Assembly (NCBI GenBank): GCA_037893245.1
Contig: JBAIAA010000537.1
Span: forward strand, 992,001-1,056,000
DNA from: Crossaster papposus
Lineage: Eukaryota > Echinodermata > Asteroidea > Velatida > Solasteridae
DNA length: 64,000 nucleotides
Reading direction: 5' to 3'
Under the pieces are notes generated by a model that saw nothing but the letters and a program-made list of their open reading frames with translations, searched no databases and was not told the origin of the DNA. How positions within the stretch are numbered: position 1 is the first letter of the stretch; the number at the start of each line of letters is the position of its first letter. Positions 1 to 11,105 of this stretch are shown in pieces. Made by a program: the position numbers and the translations under genes.

Positions 1-199
1 GAGAGTAAGGAGACCTTTCCTCTTTATTTCTCCATCATTTCTACCCTAATATTACATTTCCTTCCTCATTACAACCTACCTTTTTACTGTCCCTCCATCC
101 ACTTTTTTCTTGTTTTTCCTTCCATTTCTTAACTCACTTCTTTCAGCACAAACCAGATATCCATTTTTGAGTCCAACTACATTAACTAAAACGCTATCG

Positions 200-1260
200 T
201 AATAATAATAAATGGTTTCTAATAAATATCCCCCAGCCAAAATGTTTTGTCCCCTCCATTCTTTTCTCCTAAAAATTATCCCCTAACCAAGACGATTCGT
301 CTACCAAGATGGTTCATCTACCTTATAATCCCCTCTAAAAAATATCCCCCTAGCTAAATCGGTTTGTCCACTCCATGTTTCCTTCTAAAAAAAATATTCC
401 CTTAGCCAATATGATTCGACTACCATGATGGTTCATCTACTTTATATTTCCTTCTAAAAATTATCCCCCACCCGAAATGATTTGTACACTTCATGTTTCC
501 TTCTAAAAATTATCCCCTAACCAAGACGATTCGTCTACCAAGATGGTTTATCTACTTTATAACCCCTTCTAAAAAATACCCCCCTAGCCAAAATGGTTTG
601 TCCACTCCATGTTTCCTTCTAAAAAATATCCCCTTAGCAAAGATTATTCGACTACCATGATGGTTCATCTACTTTATATTTCCTTCTAAAAATTATCCCT
701 AACCAAGACGGCTCGTCTACCAAGATGGTTCATCTACTTTATAACCCCTTCTAAAAATTATCCCCCTAGCCAAAATGTTTTGTCCACTCCATGTTTCCTT
801 CTAAACAAAATATCCCATTAGCAAAGATGATTTGACTACCATGATGGTTTATCTACCTTATATTTCCTTCTAAAAATTATCCCCCACCCAAAATGATTTT
901 TACACTTCATGTTTCCTTCTAAAAAATATACTCCAACCCTATGGTTAGTCTAGCCCCATAATTCCTTCTTAAAAATATCCTCCAACCTGATAGTTAGTCT
1001 AGCCCCGTAATTTCGTTATAAAAAAAATTAAAAAAATAAAATAAAAAAACAAAAAAAAATAAAAATAAAATAAAAAAAATAATAAAAAATAAAAGAATTT
1101 ATCTAACTTGATTGTTAGTCTAGCCCCGTGGTTCCTTATAAAAAATATCATCCAACTTGATAGTTAATCTAGCCCCATACTTCCTTCTAAAAATATCCTC
1201 CGATTTGATGGTTAATCTAGACCCATAATTCCTTCTTAAAAATATCCTCTAACTTGATGG
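200..1260. repeat. Minisatellite block inside the unit
   Basis: Degenerate tandem subunits of about 45-60 bp, each starting near CTTCTAAAAATTATCCCC and containing TCTACCAAGATGGTTCATCT or CTCCATGTTT-type segments. From about 930 the subunits become a 47-50 bp type with GTTAGTCTAGCCCC. Subunits are much more diverged from each other than whole 3350-bp units are, so this block is older than the array amplification. The same block recurs at +3350 offsets. Confidence 0.85.
1018..1096. repeat. A-rich simple repeat inside the unit
   Basis: About 80 bp of A with scattered T and one C. It is the main site of length and sequence change between units, notably unit 4 at 11071-11130. Confidence 0.9.
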
Positions 1261-1327
1261 AACGTTGAAGTACTTTCGTTTTATAATTATACCTTTATTT
1301 TGTACTCAAAATGTATATTACAAATGT

Positions 1328-1620
1328 CCCTGATAATAACTCGTCACATGTCCAGTTATAAAATTAAAATAAATTAACGATTCCTGACAAATATAGATTA
1401 TCGTTCGTCTTTTTGTTCAGTTTGTTACCATCTTATTGTCTATAAACTTTCGTATCCCCTCGTGCCGAGTTTGGCAGTGATTGGATCTTTATAACTGGTC
1501 GTCAAGCTCGTTAAATGGCACTTCCCGAACGGTTTAAACCCCCTTTCTCCACGAGGATCGTCTGATCGTCTAGCGTATCGTGAGGTACGTTTAGGGACAG
1601 CTATGGACTTCAGGTTTGTG
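1328..1620. repeat. Segment A of a diverged internal duplication
   Basis: Aligns in direct orientation with 2791-3275 (segment B). Shared landmarks in order are CAGTTATA, TTCGTCT, AGTTTGTTACCAT, TATTGTCTAT, AACTTTCGTATCC, GGTCGTCA, GGTTTAAA and TATCGTGAGGTA. Segment B carries an extra 180 bp or so after CGTATCC. No product was recognised. Confidence 0.8.
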
Positions 1621-1624
1621 GCGC

Positions 1625-1632
1625 TATAAATA
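1625..1632 (+). promoter_or_regulatory. TATA-like box TATAAATA in the unit
   Basis: GCGCTATAAATAAC is a good TATA box by sequence, but no recognisable transcript follows about 30 bp downstream. It is present in all units and is the last element kept in the truncated unit 10 (near 31770). Function is uncertain. Confidence 0.3.
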
Positions 1633-2184
1633 ACAATGAAAGACAAGTCGAATGATTTGCACTGGCGTTCTTTCGTAATTCTCGAGAGTCTGCGGGGCCG
1701 TTCATCTATCTTTTTCTCTCTTCTGTTTTTCCCTTTCTTACTACAACTCTTTTCTTCTTTCTTTTCACGAACGTTTTCTCAATTTGTCGACGCCTATTTT
1801 TATTACCATAATTAAGATTTTTGTATCTTTATAAATAATTAATCAAATATTTTTTATTTCAATAATTCTTGAGAACGAGATACGTCTAATATAAACAATT
1901 CGTTATTAACCTTATCGAATACTTGTATTACTCTGATGCTGCGCCACACACCTTATTGATACGCGCCAACGATTGTTTTTAACACGCGCGCGTGTGGAGC
2001 GCACATGGCTAGAATGATGATTCAAATTCCTGCGTCACGTTCACACTTCGCTCCTAGCTGCCATCGATGCTATACGCCTTTCTCTGTATACTAGCGCTAT
2101 AACGCAATTTGACCGACTGCAAGGTATTTTTATGTTTACACTTGTTTTTCTCTCTCTCTCTAACACCACGTAAAAGTTCTTATG

Positions 2185-2219
2185 GGGTAGGTCGTGCAGT
2201 CTCGAGACGAAACCTACCC
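2185..2219. other. Potential hairpin in the unit
   Basis: GGGTAGGT at 2185-2192 pairs with ACCTACCC at 2212-2219. The loop contains the 10-bp palindrome GTCTCGAGAC (2199-2208). It is repeated in every full unit. Confidence 0.6.
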
Positions 2220-2478
2220 ATGGTCTGAGCGAACTGCACCTGACGAGTTCTCGCTTTTTAGACATTTTTGTTTATGGTCTCCTTGTTGAAATTTACTAAA
2301 ATTGACTGGTAAGAACTTTTACACGCCGGCATCTTTAATACCTATACTAACCTGAACTCTGTAAATATTCTTGTACTTTAATCAGTTTGTTTCTTTACTG
2401 TCCTGATAAATACCCGCGCTGCGTCCTTATGGCCCAATGTATTTTTTCCTCAATATTCCAAAGTTCCCTCCACTTCTC

Positions 2479-2509
2479 TATAAAACATTAAATCCCACAG
2501 ATGTCATTC
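2479..2509 (+). promoter_or_regulatory. Possible core promoter: TATA box plus YCATTCR initiator
   Basis: TATAAA at 2479-2484 is followed by TCATTCA at 2503-2509. This fits the PyCATTCPu cap motif described for sea urchin histone genes and the general animal initiator TCAKTY. TATA-to-initiator spacing is about 26 bp, suitable for RNA polymerase II. It is repeated in all nine full units. No transcription evidence is available. Confidence 0.4.
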
Positions 2510-2536
2510 ACTAACGCATCAAGGACCATTAACAAG

Positions 2537-2707
2537 ATGGCTGTTTCTAAACGCCTGAACGCTTGGAAGTTGGCCTACAGAAAGTCCTGCTCCACTCCAT
2601 TCGGCAGATACATCAACCAAGTTCACAAAGATTGCATTCGTATAATTATTTCTTTTTACCCTAGGACTCTCGACATTATTTACTACTCTCGGCCTTATTT
2701 ACCCTAG
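2537..2707 (+). CDS. Hypothetical 56-residue ORF in the macrosatellite unit
   Basis: ATG at 2537 lies in a good Kozak context (AAG before, G after), about 30 nt after the putative initiator; an in-frame ATG at 2501 lies upstream of that start point. The first 31 codons look like ordinary coding sequence and are basic (start MAVSKRLNAWKLAY). From about residue 34 the frame runs into the CCCTAGGACTCT minisatellite, which suggests a truncated or spurious end. AATAAA follows at 2952-2957. The segment RKSCSTPFGRYINQVHKD faintly resembles the start of the histone H2B fold (RKES...QVHPD), but this is too short to assign. Copies lie at 5887, 9237, 12581, 15931, 19281, 22631, 25981 and 29331. Coding status is unproven. 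Confidence 0.3.
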   Translation: MAVSKRLNAWKLAYRKSCSTPFGRYINQVHKDCIRIIISFYPRTLDIIYYSRPYLP

Positions 2708-2790
2708 GACTCTCAACTTATTTCCCCAAGGACTATGGGCTTTATTAACCCTAGGACTCTCGGCTTTATTGACCCTAAGACTCAGTAATT
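2655..2790. repeat. CCCTAGGACTCT short tandem repeat in the unit
   Basis: Five degenerate copies of a 24-40 bp motif beginning CCCTAGGACTCT and ending in TTTATTNA. It overlaps the 3' half of the short ORF and repeats in each full unit. Confidence 0.75.
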
Positions 2791-3275
2791 GATTTCCTGA
2801 CAATAACACGTCACTGTACAGTTATACAAGTAAAATAAATTATTGATTCCAGATAAATACAGATTACCGTTCGTCTGTGTGTTTTAGTTTGTTACCATTT
2901 TATTGTCTATTAACTTTCGTATCCATTCAATTATGCCCCATACATTTTTAGAATAAATGTTGTTTACGCTTTAAATAAACAAACAAACAAACTCCCCATC
3001 TAACTTGAACAAAATTAATTTCAAAAAAGGAATCTGGCCTATCTATAACCTTTATCTGGTACGCATCTTTGTACTTACTAATAACCTGTTTTCCTACTAT
3101 CTATCGCTCATTGCCGAGTATGATATATGACTAAATCTTTTATAATTGGTCGTCATGCTCATCTAAAGGCAATCCTAGAGAGGTTTAAAACTCCTTGCTT
3201 CCACGGTGATAGATTTAACGTTTGATATATCGTGAGGTATATCTAGGATGTGTAAACATTATGTTTACTCCGATC
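2791..3275. repeat. Segment B of a diverged internal duplication
   Basis: Diverged direct repeat of 1328-1620. It is longer because about 180 bp (roughly 2931-3110, with AATAAA and an AAAC microsatellite) intervenes between CGTATCC and GCCGAGT. The duplication predates array amplification because every full unit has both halves. Confidence 0.8.
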
Positions 3276-3350
3276 TTAACGACAACCAAGTTAACGATCA
3301 TTAAATAATATGTATATGCTGGTTCTAGCGCAGCGTTTCTTCTGGTCATC

Positions 3351-6300
3351 GAGAGTAAGGAGACCTTTCCTCTTTATTTCTCCATCATTTCTACCCTAAT
3401 ATTACATTTCCTTCCTCATTACAACCTACCTTTTTACTGTCCCTCCATCCACTTTTTTCTTGTTTTTCCTTCCATTTCTTAACTCACTTCTTTCAGCACA
3501 AACCAGATATCCATTTTTGAGTCCAACTACATTAACTAAAACGCTATCGTAATAATAATAAATGGTTTCTAATAAATATCCCCCAGCCAAAATGTTTTGT
3601 CCCCTCCATTCTTTACTCCTAAAAATTATCCCCTAACCAAGACGATTCGTCTACCAAGATGGTTCATCTACCTTATAATCCCCTCTAAAAAATATCCCCC
3701 TAGCTAAATCGGTTTGTCCACTCCATGTTTCCTTCTAAAAAAAATATTCCCTTAGCCAATATGATTCGACTACCATGATGGTTCATCTACTTTATATTTC
3801 CTTCTAAAAATTATCCCCCACCCGAAATGATTTGTACACTTCATGTTTCCTTCTAAAAATTATCCCCTAACCAAGACGATTCGTCTACCAAGATGGTTTA
3901 TCTACTTTATAACCCCTTCTAAAAAATACCCCCCTAGCCAAAATGGTTTGTCCACTCCATGTTTCCTTCTAAAAAATATCCCCTTAGCAAAGATTATTCG
4001 ACTACCATGATGGTTCATCTACTTTATATTTCCTTCTAAAAATTATCCCTAACCAAGACGGCTCGTCTACCAAGATGGTTCATCTACTTTATAACCCCTT
4101 CTAAAAATTATCCCCCTAGCCAAAATGTTTTGTCCACTCCATGTTTCCTTCTAAACAAAATATCCCATTAGCAAAGATGATTTGACTACCATGATGGTTT
4201 ATCTACCTTATATTTCCTTCTAAAAATTATCCCCCACCCAAAATGATTTTTACACTTCATGTTTCCTTCTAAAAAATATACTCCAACCCTATGGTTAGTC
4301 TAGCCCCATAATTCCTTCTTAAAAATATCCTCCAACCTGATAGTTAGTCTAGCCCCGTAATTTCGTTATAAAAAAAATAAAAAAAAAAAAATAAAAAAAC
4401 AAAAAAAAATAAAAATAAAATAAAAAAAATAATAAAAAATAAAAGAATTTATCTAACTTGATTGTTAGTCTAGCCCCGTGGTTCCTTATAAAAAATATCA
4501 TCCAACTTGATAGTTAATCTAGCCCCATACTTCCTTCTAAAAATATCCTCCGATTTGATGGTTAATCTAGACCCATAATTCCTTCTTAAAAATATCCTCT
4601 AACTTGATGGAACGTTGAAGTACTTTCGTTTTATAATTATACCTTTATTTTGTACTCAAAATGTATATTACAAATGTCCCTGATAATAACTCGTCACATG
4701 TCCAGTTATAAAATTAAAATAAATTAACGATTCCTGACAAATATAGATTATCGTTCGTCTTTTTGTTCAGTTTGTTACCATCTTATTGTCTATAAACTTT
4801 CGTATCCCCTCGTGCCGAGTTTGGCAGTGATTGGATCTTTATAACTGGTCGTCAAGCTCGTTAAATGGCACTTCCCGAACGGTTTAAACCCCCTTTCTCC
4901 ACGAGGATCGTCTGATCGTCTAGCGTATCGTGAGGTACGTTTAGGGACAGCTATGGACTTCAGGTTTGTGGCGCTATAAATAACAATGAAAGACAAGTCG
5001 AATGATTTGCACTGGCGTTCTTTCGTAATTCTCGAGAGTCTGCGGGGCCGTTCATCTATCTTTTTCTCTCTTCTGTTTTTCCCTTTCTTACTACAACTCT
5101 TTTCTTCTTTCTTTTCACGAACGTTTTCTCAATTTGTCGACGCCTATTTTTATTACCATAATTAAGATTTTTGTATCTTTATAAATAATTAATCAAATAT
5201 TTTTTATTTCAATAATTCTTGAGAACGAGATACGTCTAATATAAACAATTCGTTATTAACCTTATCGAATACTTGTATTACTCTGATGCTGCGCCACACA
5301 CCTTATTGATACGCGCCAACGATTGTTTTTAACACGCGCGCGTGTGGAGCGCACATGGCTAGAATGATGATTCAAATTCCTGCGTCACGTTCACACTTCG
5401 CTCCTAGCTGCCATCGATGCTATACGCCTTTCTCTGTATACTAGCGCTATAACGCAATTTGACCGACTGCAAGGTATTTTTATGTTTACACTTGTTTTTC
5501 TCTCTCTCTCTAACACCACGTAAAAGTTCTTATGGGGTAGGTCGTGCAGTCTCGAGACGAAACCTACCCATGGTCTGAGCGAACTGCACCTGACGAGTTC
5601 TCGCTTTTTAGACATTTTTGTTTATGGTCTCCTTGTTGAAATTTACTAAAATTGACTGGTAAGAACTTTTACACGCCGGCATCTTTAATACCTATACTAA
5701 CCTGAACTCTGTAAATATTCTTGTACTTTAATCAGTTTGTTTCTTTACTGTCCTGATAAATACCCGCGCTGCGTCCTTATGGCCCAATGTATTTTTTCCT
5801 CAATATTCCAAAGTTCCCTCCACTTCTCTATAAAACATTAAATCCCACAGATGTCATTCACTAACGCATCAAGGACCATTAACAAGATGGCTGTTTCTAA
5901 ACGCCTGAACGCTTGGAAGTTGGCCTACAGAAAGTCCTGCTCCACTCCATTCGGCAGATACATCAACCAAGTTCACAAAGATTGCATTCGTATAATTATT
6001 TCTTTTTACCCTAGGACTCTCGACATTATTTACTACTCTCGGCCTTATTTACCCTAGGACTCTCAACTTATTTCCCCAAGGACTATGGGCTTTATTAACC
6101 CTAGGACTCTCGGCTTTATTGACCCTAAGACTCAGTAATTGATTTCCTGACAATAACACGTCACTGTACAGTTATACAAGTAAAATAAATTATTGATTCC
6201 AGATAAATACAGATTACCGTTCGTCTGTGTGTTTTAGTTTGTTACCATTTTATTGTCTATTAACTTTCGTATCCATTCAATTATGCCCCATACATTTTTA

Positions 6301-6700
6301 GAATAAATGTTGTTTACGCTTTAAATAAACAAACAAACAAACTCCCCATCTAACTTGAACAAAATTAATTTCAAAAAAGGAATCTGGCCTATCTATAACC
6401 TTTATCTGGTACGCATCTTTGTACTTACTAATAACCTGTTTTCCTACTATCTATCGCTCATTGCCGAGTATGATATATGACTAAATCTTTTATAATTGGT
6501 CGTCATGCTCATCTAAAGGCAATCCTAGAGAGGTTTAAAACTCCTTGCTTCCACGGTGATAGATTTAACGTTTGATATATCGTGAGGTATATCTAGGATG
6601 TGTAAACATTATGTTTACTCCGATCTTAACGACAACCAAGTTAACGATCATTAAATAATATGTATATGCTGGTTCTAGCGCAGCGTTTCTTCTGGTCATC
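3351..6700. repeat. Macrosatellite unit 2
   Basis: A 3350-bp copy. It differs from unit 3 in the A-rich tract near 4371-4400, where interrupting T bases are lost. Confidence 0.95.
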
Positions 6701-9700
6701 GAGAGTAAGGAGACCTTTCCTCTTTATTTCTCCATCATTTCTACCCTAATATTACATTTCCTTCCTCATTACAACCTACCTTTTTACTGTCCCTCCATCC
6801 ACTTTTTTCTTGTTTTTCCTTCCATTTCTTAACTCACTTCTTTCAGCACAAACCAGATATCCATTTTTGAGTCCAACTACATTAACTAAAACGCTATCGT
6901 AATAATAATAAATGGTTTCTAATAAATATCCCCCAGCCAAAATGTTTTGTCCCCTCCATTCTTTACTCCTAAAAATTATCCCCTAACCAAGACGATTCGT
7001 CTACCAAGATGGTTCATCTACCTTATAATCCCCTCTAAAAAATATCCCCCTAGCTAAATCGGTTTGTCCACTCCATGTTTCCTTCTAAAAAAAATATTCC
7101 CTTAGCCAATATGATTCGACTACCATGATGGTTCATCTACTTTATATTTCCTTCTAAAAATTATCCCCCACCCGAAATGATTTGTACACTTCATGTTTCC
7201 TTCTAAAAATTATCCCCTAACCAAGACGATTCGTCTACCAAGATGGTTTATCTACTTTATAACCCCTTCTAAAAAATACCCCCCTAGCCAAAATGGTTTG
7301 TCCACTCCATGTTTCCTTCTAAAAAATATCCCCTTAGCAAAGATTATTCGACTACCATGATGGTTCATCTACTTTATATTTCCTTCTAAAAATTATCCCT
7401 AACCAAGACGGCTCGTCTACCAAGATGGTTCATCTACTTTATAACCCCTTCTAAAAATTATCCCCCTAGCCAAAATGTTTTGTCCACTCCATGTTTCCTT
7501 CTAAACAAAATATCCCATTAGCAAAGATGATTTGACTACCATGATGGTTTATCTACCTTATATTTCCTTCTAAAAATTATCCCCCACCCAAAATGATTTT
7601 TACACTTCATGTTTCCTTCTAAAAAATATACTCCAACCCTATGGTTAGTCTAGCCCCATAATTCCTTCTTAAAAATATCCTCCAACCTGATAGTTAGTCT
7701 AGCCCCGTAATTTCGTTATAAAAAAAATAAAAAAAATAAAATAAAAAAACAAAAAAAAATAAAAATAAAATAAAAAAAATAATAAAAAATAAAAGAATTT
7801 ATCTAACTTGATTGTTAGTCTAGCCCCGTGGTTCCTTATAAAAAATATCATCCAACTTGATAGTTAATCTAGCCCCATACTTCCTTCTAAAAATATCCTC
7901 CGATTTGATGGTTAATCTAGACCCATAATTCCTTCTTAAAAATATCCTCTAACTTGATGGAACGTTGAAGTACTTTCGTTTTATAATTATACCTTTATTT
8001 TGTACTCAAAATGTATATTACAAATGTCCCTGATAATAACTCGTCACATGTCCAGTTATAAAATTAAAATAAATTAACGATTCCTGACAAATATAGATTA
8101 TCGTTCGTCTTTTTGTTCAGTTTGTTACCATCTTATTGTCTATAAACTTTCGTATCCCCTCGTGCCGAGTTTGGCAGTGATTGGATCTTTATAACTGGTC
8201 GTCAAGCTCGTTAAATGGCACTTCCCGAACGGTTTAAACCCCCTTTCTCCACGAGGATCGTCTGATCGTCTAGCGTATCGTGAGGTACGTTTAGGGACAG
8301 CTATGGACTTCAGGTTTGTGGCGCTATAAATAACAATGAAAGACAAGTCGAATGATTTGCACTGGCGTTCTTTCGTAATTCTCGAGAGTCTGCGGGGCCG
8401 TTCATCTATCTTTTTCTCTCTTCTGTTTTTCCCTTTCTTACTACAACTCTTTTCTTCTTTCTTTTCACGAACGTTTTCTCAATTTGTCGACGCCTATTTT
8501 TATTACCATAATTAAGATTTTTGTATCTTTATAAATAATTAATCAAATATTTTTTATTTCAATAATTCTTGAGAACGAGATACGTCTAATATAAACAATT
8601 CGTTATTAACCTTATCGAATACTTGTATTACTCTGATGCTGCGCCACACACCTTATTGATACGCGCCAACGATTGTTTTTAACACGCGCGCGTGTGGAGC
8701 GCACATGGCTAGAATGATGATTCAAATTCCTGCGTCACGTTCACACTTCGCTCCTAGCTGCCATCGATGCTATACGCCTTTCTCTGTATACTAGCGCTAT
8801 AACGCAATTTGACCGACTGCAAGGTATTTTTATGTTTACACTTGTTTTTCTCTCTCTCTCTAACACCACGTAAAAGTTCTTATGGGGTAGGTCGTGCAGT
8901 CTCGAGACGAAACCTACCCATGGTCTGAGCAAACTGCACCTGACGAGTTCTCGCTTTTTAGACATTTTTGTTTATGGTCTCCTTGTTGAAATTTACTAAA
9001 ATTGACTGGTAAGAACTTTTACACGCCGGCATCTTTAATACCTATACTAACCTGAACTCTGTAAATATTCTTGTACTTTAATCAGTTTGTTTCTTTACTG
9101 TCCTGATAAATACCCGCGCTGCGTCCTTATGGCCCAATGTATTTTGTCCTCAATATTCCAAAGTTCCCTCCACTTCTCTATAAAACATTAAATCCCACAG
9201 ATGTCATTCACTAACGCATCAAGGACCATTAACAAGATGGCTGTTTCTAAACGCCTGAACGCTTGGAAGTTGGCCTACAGAAAGTCCTGCTCCACTCCAT
9301 TCGGCAGATACATCAACCAAGTTCACAAAGATTGCATTCGTATAATTATTTCTTTTTACCCTAGGACTCTCGACATTATTTACTACTCTCGGCCTTATTT
9401 ACCCTAGGACTCTCAACTTATTTCCCCAAGGACTATGGGCTTTATTAACCCTAGGACTCTCGGCTTTATTGACCCTAAGACTCAGTAATTGATTTCCTGA
9501 CAATAACACGTCACTGTACAGTTATACAAGTAAAATAAATTATTGATTCCAGATAAATACAGATTACCGTTCGTCTGTGTGTTTTAGTTTGTTACCATTT
9601 TATTGTCTATTAACTTTCGTATCCATTCAATTATGCCCCATACATTTTTAGAATAAATGTTGTTTACGCTTTAAATAAACAAACAAACAAACTCCCCATC

Positions 9701-10050
9701 TAACTTGAACAAAATTAATTTCAAAAAAGGAATCTGGCCTATCTATAACCTTTATCTGGTACGCATCTTTGTACTTACTAATAACCTGTTTTCCTACTAT
9801 CTATCGCTCATTGCCGAGTATGATATATGACTAAATCTTTTATAATTGGTCGTCATGCTCATCTAAAGGCAATCCTAGAGAGGTTTAAAACTCCTTGCTT
9901 CCACGGTGATAGATTTAACGTTTGATATATCGTGAGGTATATCTAGGATGTGTAAACATTATGTTTACTCCGATCTTAACGACAACCAAGTTAACGATCA
10001 TTAAATAATATGTATATGCTGGTTCTAGCGCAGCGTTTCTTCTGGTCATC
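6701..10050. repeat. Macrosatellite unit 3
   Basis: A 3350-bp copy with two private substitutions: A at 8931 (G elsewhere) and G at 9146 (T elsewhere). Confidence 0.95.
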
Positions 10051-11065
10051 GAGAGTAAGGAGACCTTTCCTCTTTATTTCTCCATCATTTCTACCCTAAT
10101 ATTACATTTCCTTCCTCATTACAACCTACCTTTTTACTGTCCCTCCATCCACTTTTTTCTTGTTTTTCCTTCCATTTCTTAACTCACTTCTTTCAGCACA
10201 AACCAGATATCCATTTTTGAGTCCAACTACATTAACTAAAACGCTATCGTAATAATAATAAATGGTTTCTAATAAATATCCCCCAGCCAAAATGTTTTGT
10301 CCCCTCCATTCTTTACTCCTAAAAATTATCCCCTAACCAAGACGATTCGTCTACCAAGATGGTTCATCTACCTTATAATCCCCTCTAAAAAATATCCCCC
10401 TAGCTAAATCGGTTTGTCCACTCCATGTTTCCTTCTAAAAAAAATATTCCCTTAGCCAATATGATTCGACTACCATGATGGTTCATCTACTTTATATTTC
10501 CTTCTAAAAATTATCCCCCACCCGAAATGATTTGTACACTTCATGTTTCCTTCTAAAAATTATCCCCTAACCAAGACGATTCGTCTACCAAGATGGTTTA
10601 TCTACTTTATAACCCCTTCTAAAAAATACCCCCCTAGCCAAAATGGTTTGTCCACTCCATGTTTCCTTCTAAAAAATATCCCCTTAGCAAAGATTATTCG
10701 ACTACCATGATGGTTCATCTACTTTATATTTCCTTCTAAAAATTATCCCTAACCAAGACGGCTCGTCTACCAAGATGGTTCATCTACTTTATAACCCCTT
10801 CTAAAAATTATCCCCCTAGCCAAAATGTTTTGTCCACTCCATGTTTCCTTCTAAACAAAATATCCCATTAGCAAAGATGATTTGACTACCATGATGGTTT
10901 ATCTACCTTATATTTCCTTCTAAAAATTATCCCCCACCCAAAATGATTTTTACACTTCATGTTTCCTTCTAAAAAATATACTCCAACCCTATGGTTAGTC
11001 TAGCCCCATAATTCCTTCTTAAAAATATCCTCCAACCTGATAGTTAGTCTAGCCCCGTAATTTCG

Positions 11066-11105
<40 letters not shown>

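Larger units (their letters stand above)
1..3350. repeat. Macrosatellite unit 1 (reference unit)
   Basis: Layout of the unit, usable for all others by adding the unit offset: pyrimidine-rich stretch 1-190; minisatellite of roughly 50-bp subunits 200-1260; A-rich tract 1018-1096; segment A 1328-1620; TATA-like box 1625; hairpin 2185-2219; core promoter 2479-2509; short ORF 2537-2707; CCCTAGGACTCT repeats 2655-2790; segment B 2791-3275. Unit 1 carries a private T at 265. Confidence 0.95.

Noticed and set aside
1460..1560. Polymerase III gene (tRNA-like A and B boxes) in segment A
   Set aside because: TGGCAGTGATTGG and GGTTTAAACCC only loosely fit the boxes, the paralogous segment B lacks the A box, and no cloverleaf forms.
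1440..2265. Minus-strand ORFs of 68 and 74 codons in each macrosatellite unit (1440-1646 and 2041-2265, repeated)
   Set aside because: They persist only because the units are identical. No start context, promoter, recognisable domain or codon signature; one unit has a replacement change. In unit 10 the frame simply runs into flanking DNA.
2537..2707. Calling the unit ORF a histone H2B gene
   Set aside because: Only about seven matching residues in one short stretch; no histone fold follows and no histone 3' stem-loop is present.
2655..2790. Telomere-like repeats (CCCTAGGA..)
   Set aside because: The motif is a longer degenerate minisatellite, not a TTAGGG or TTAGG array.
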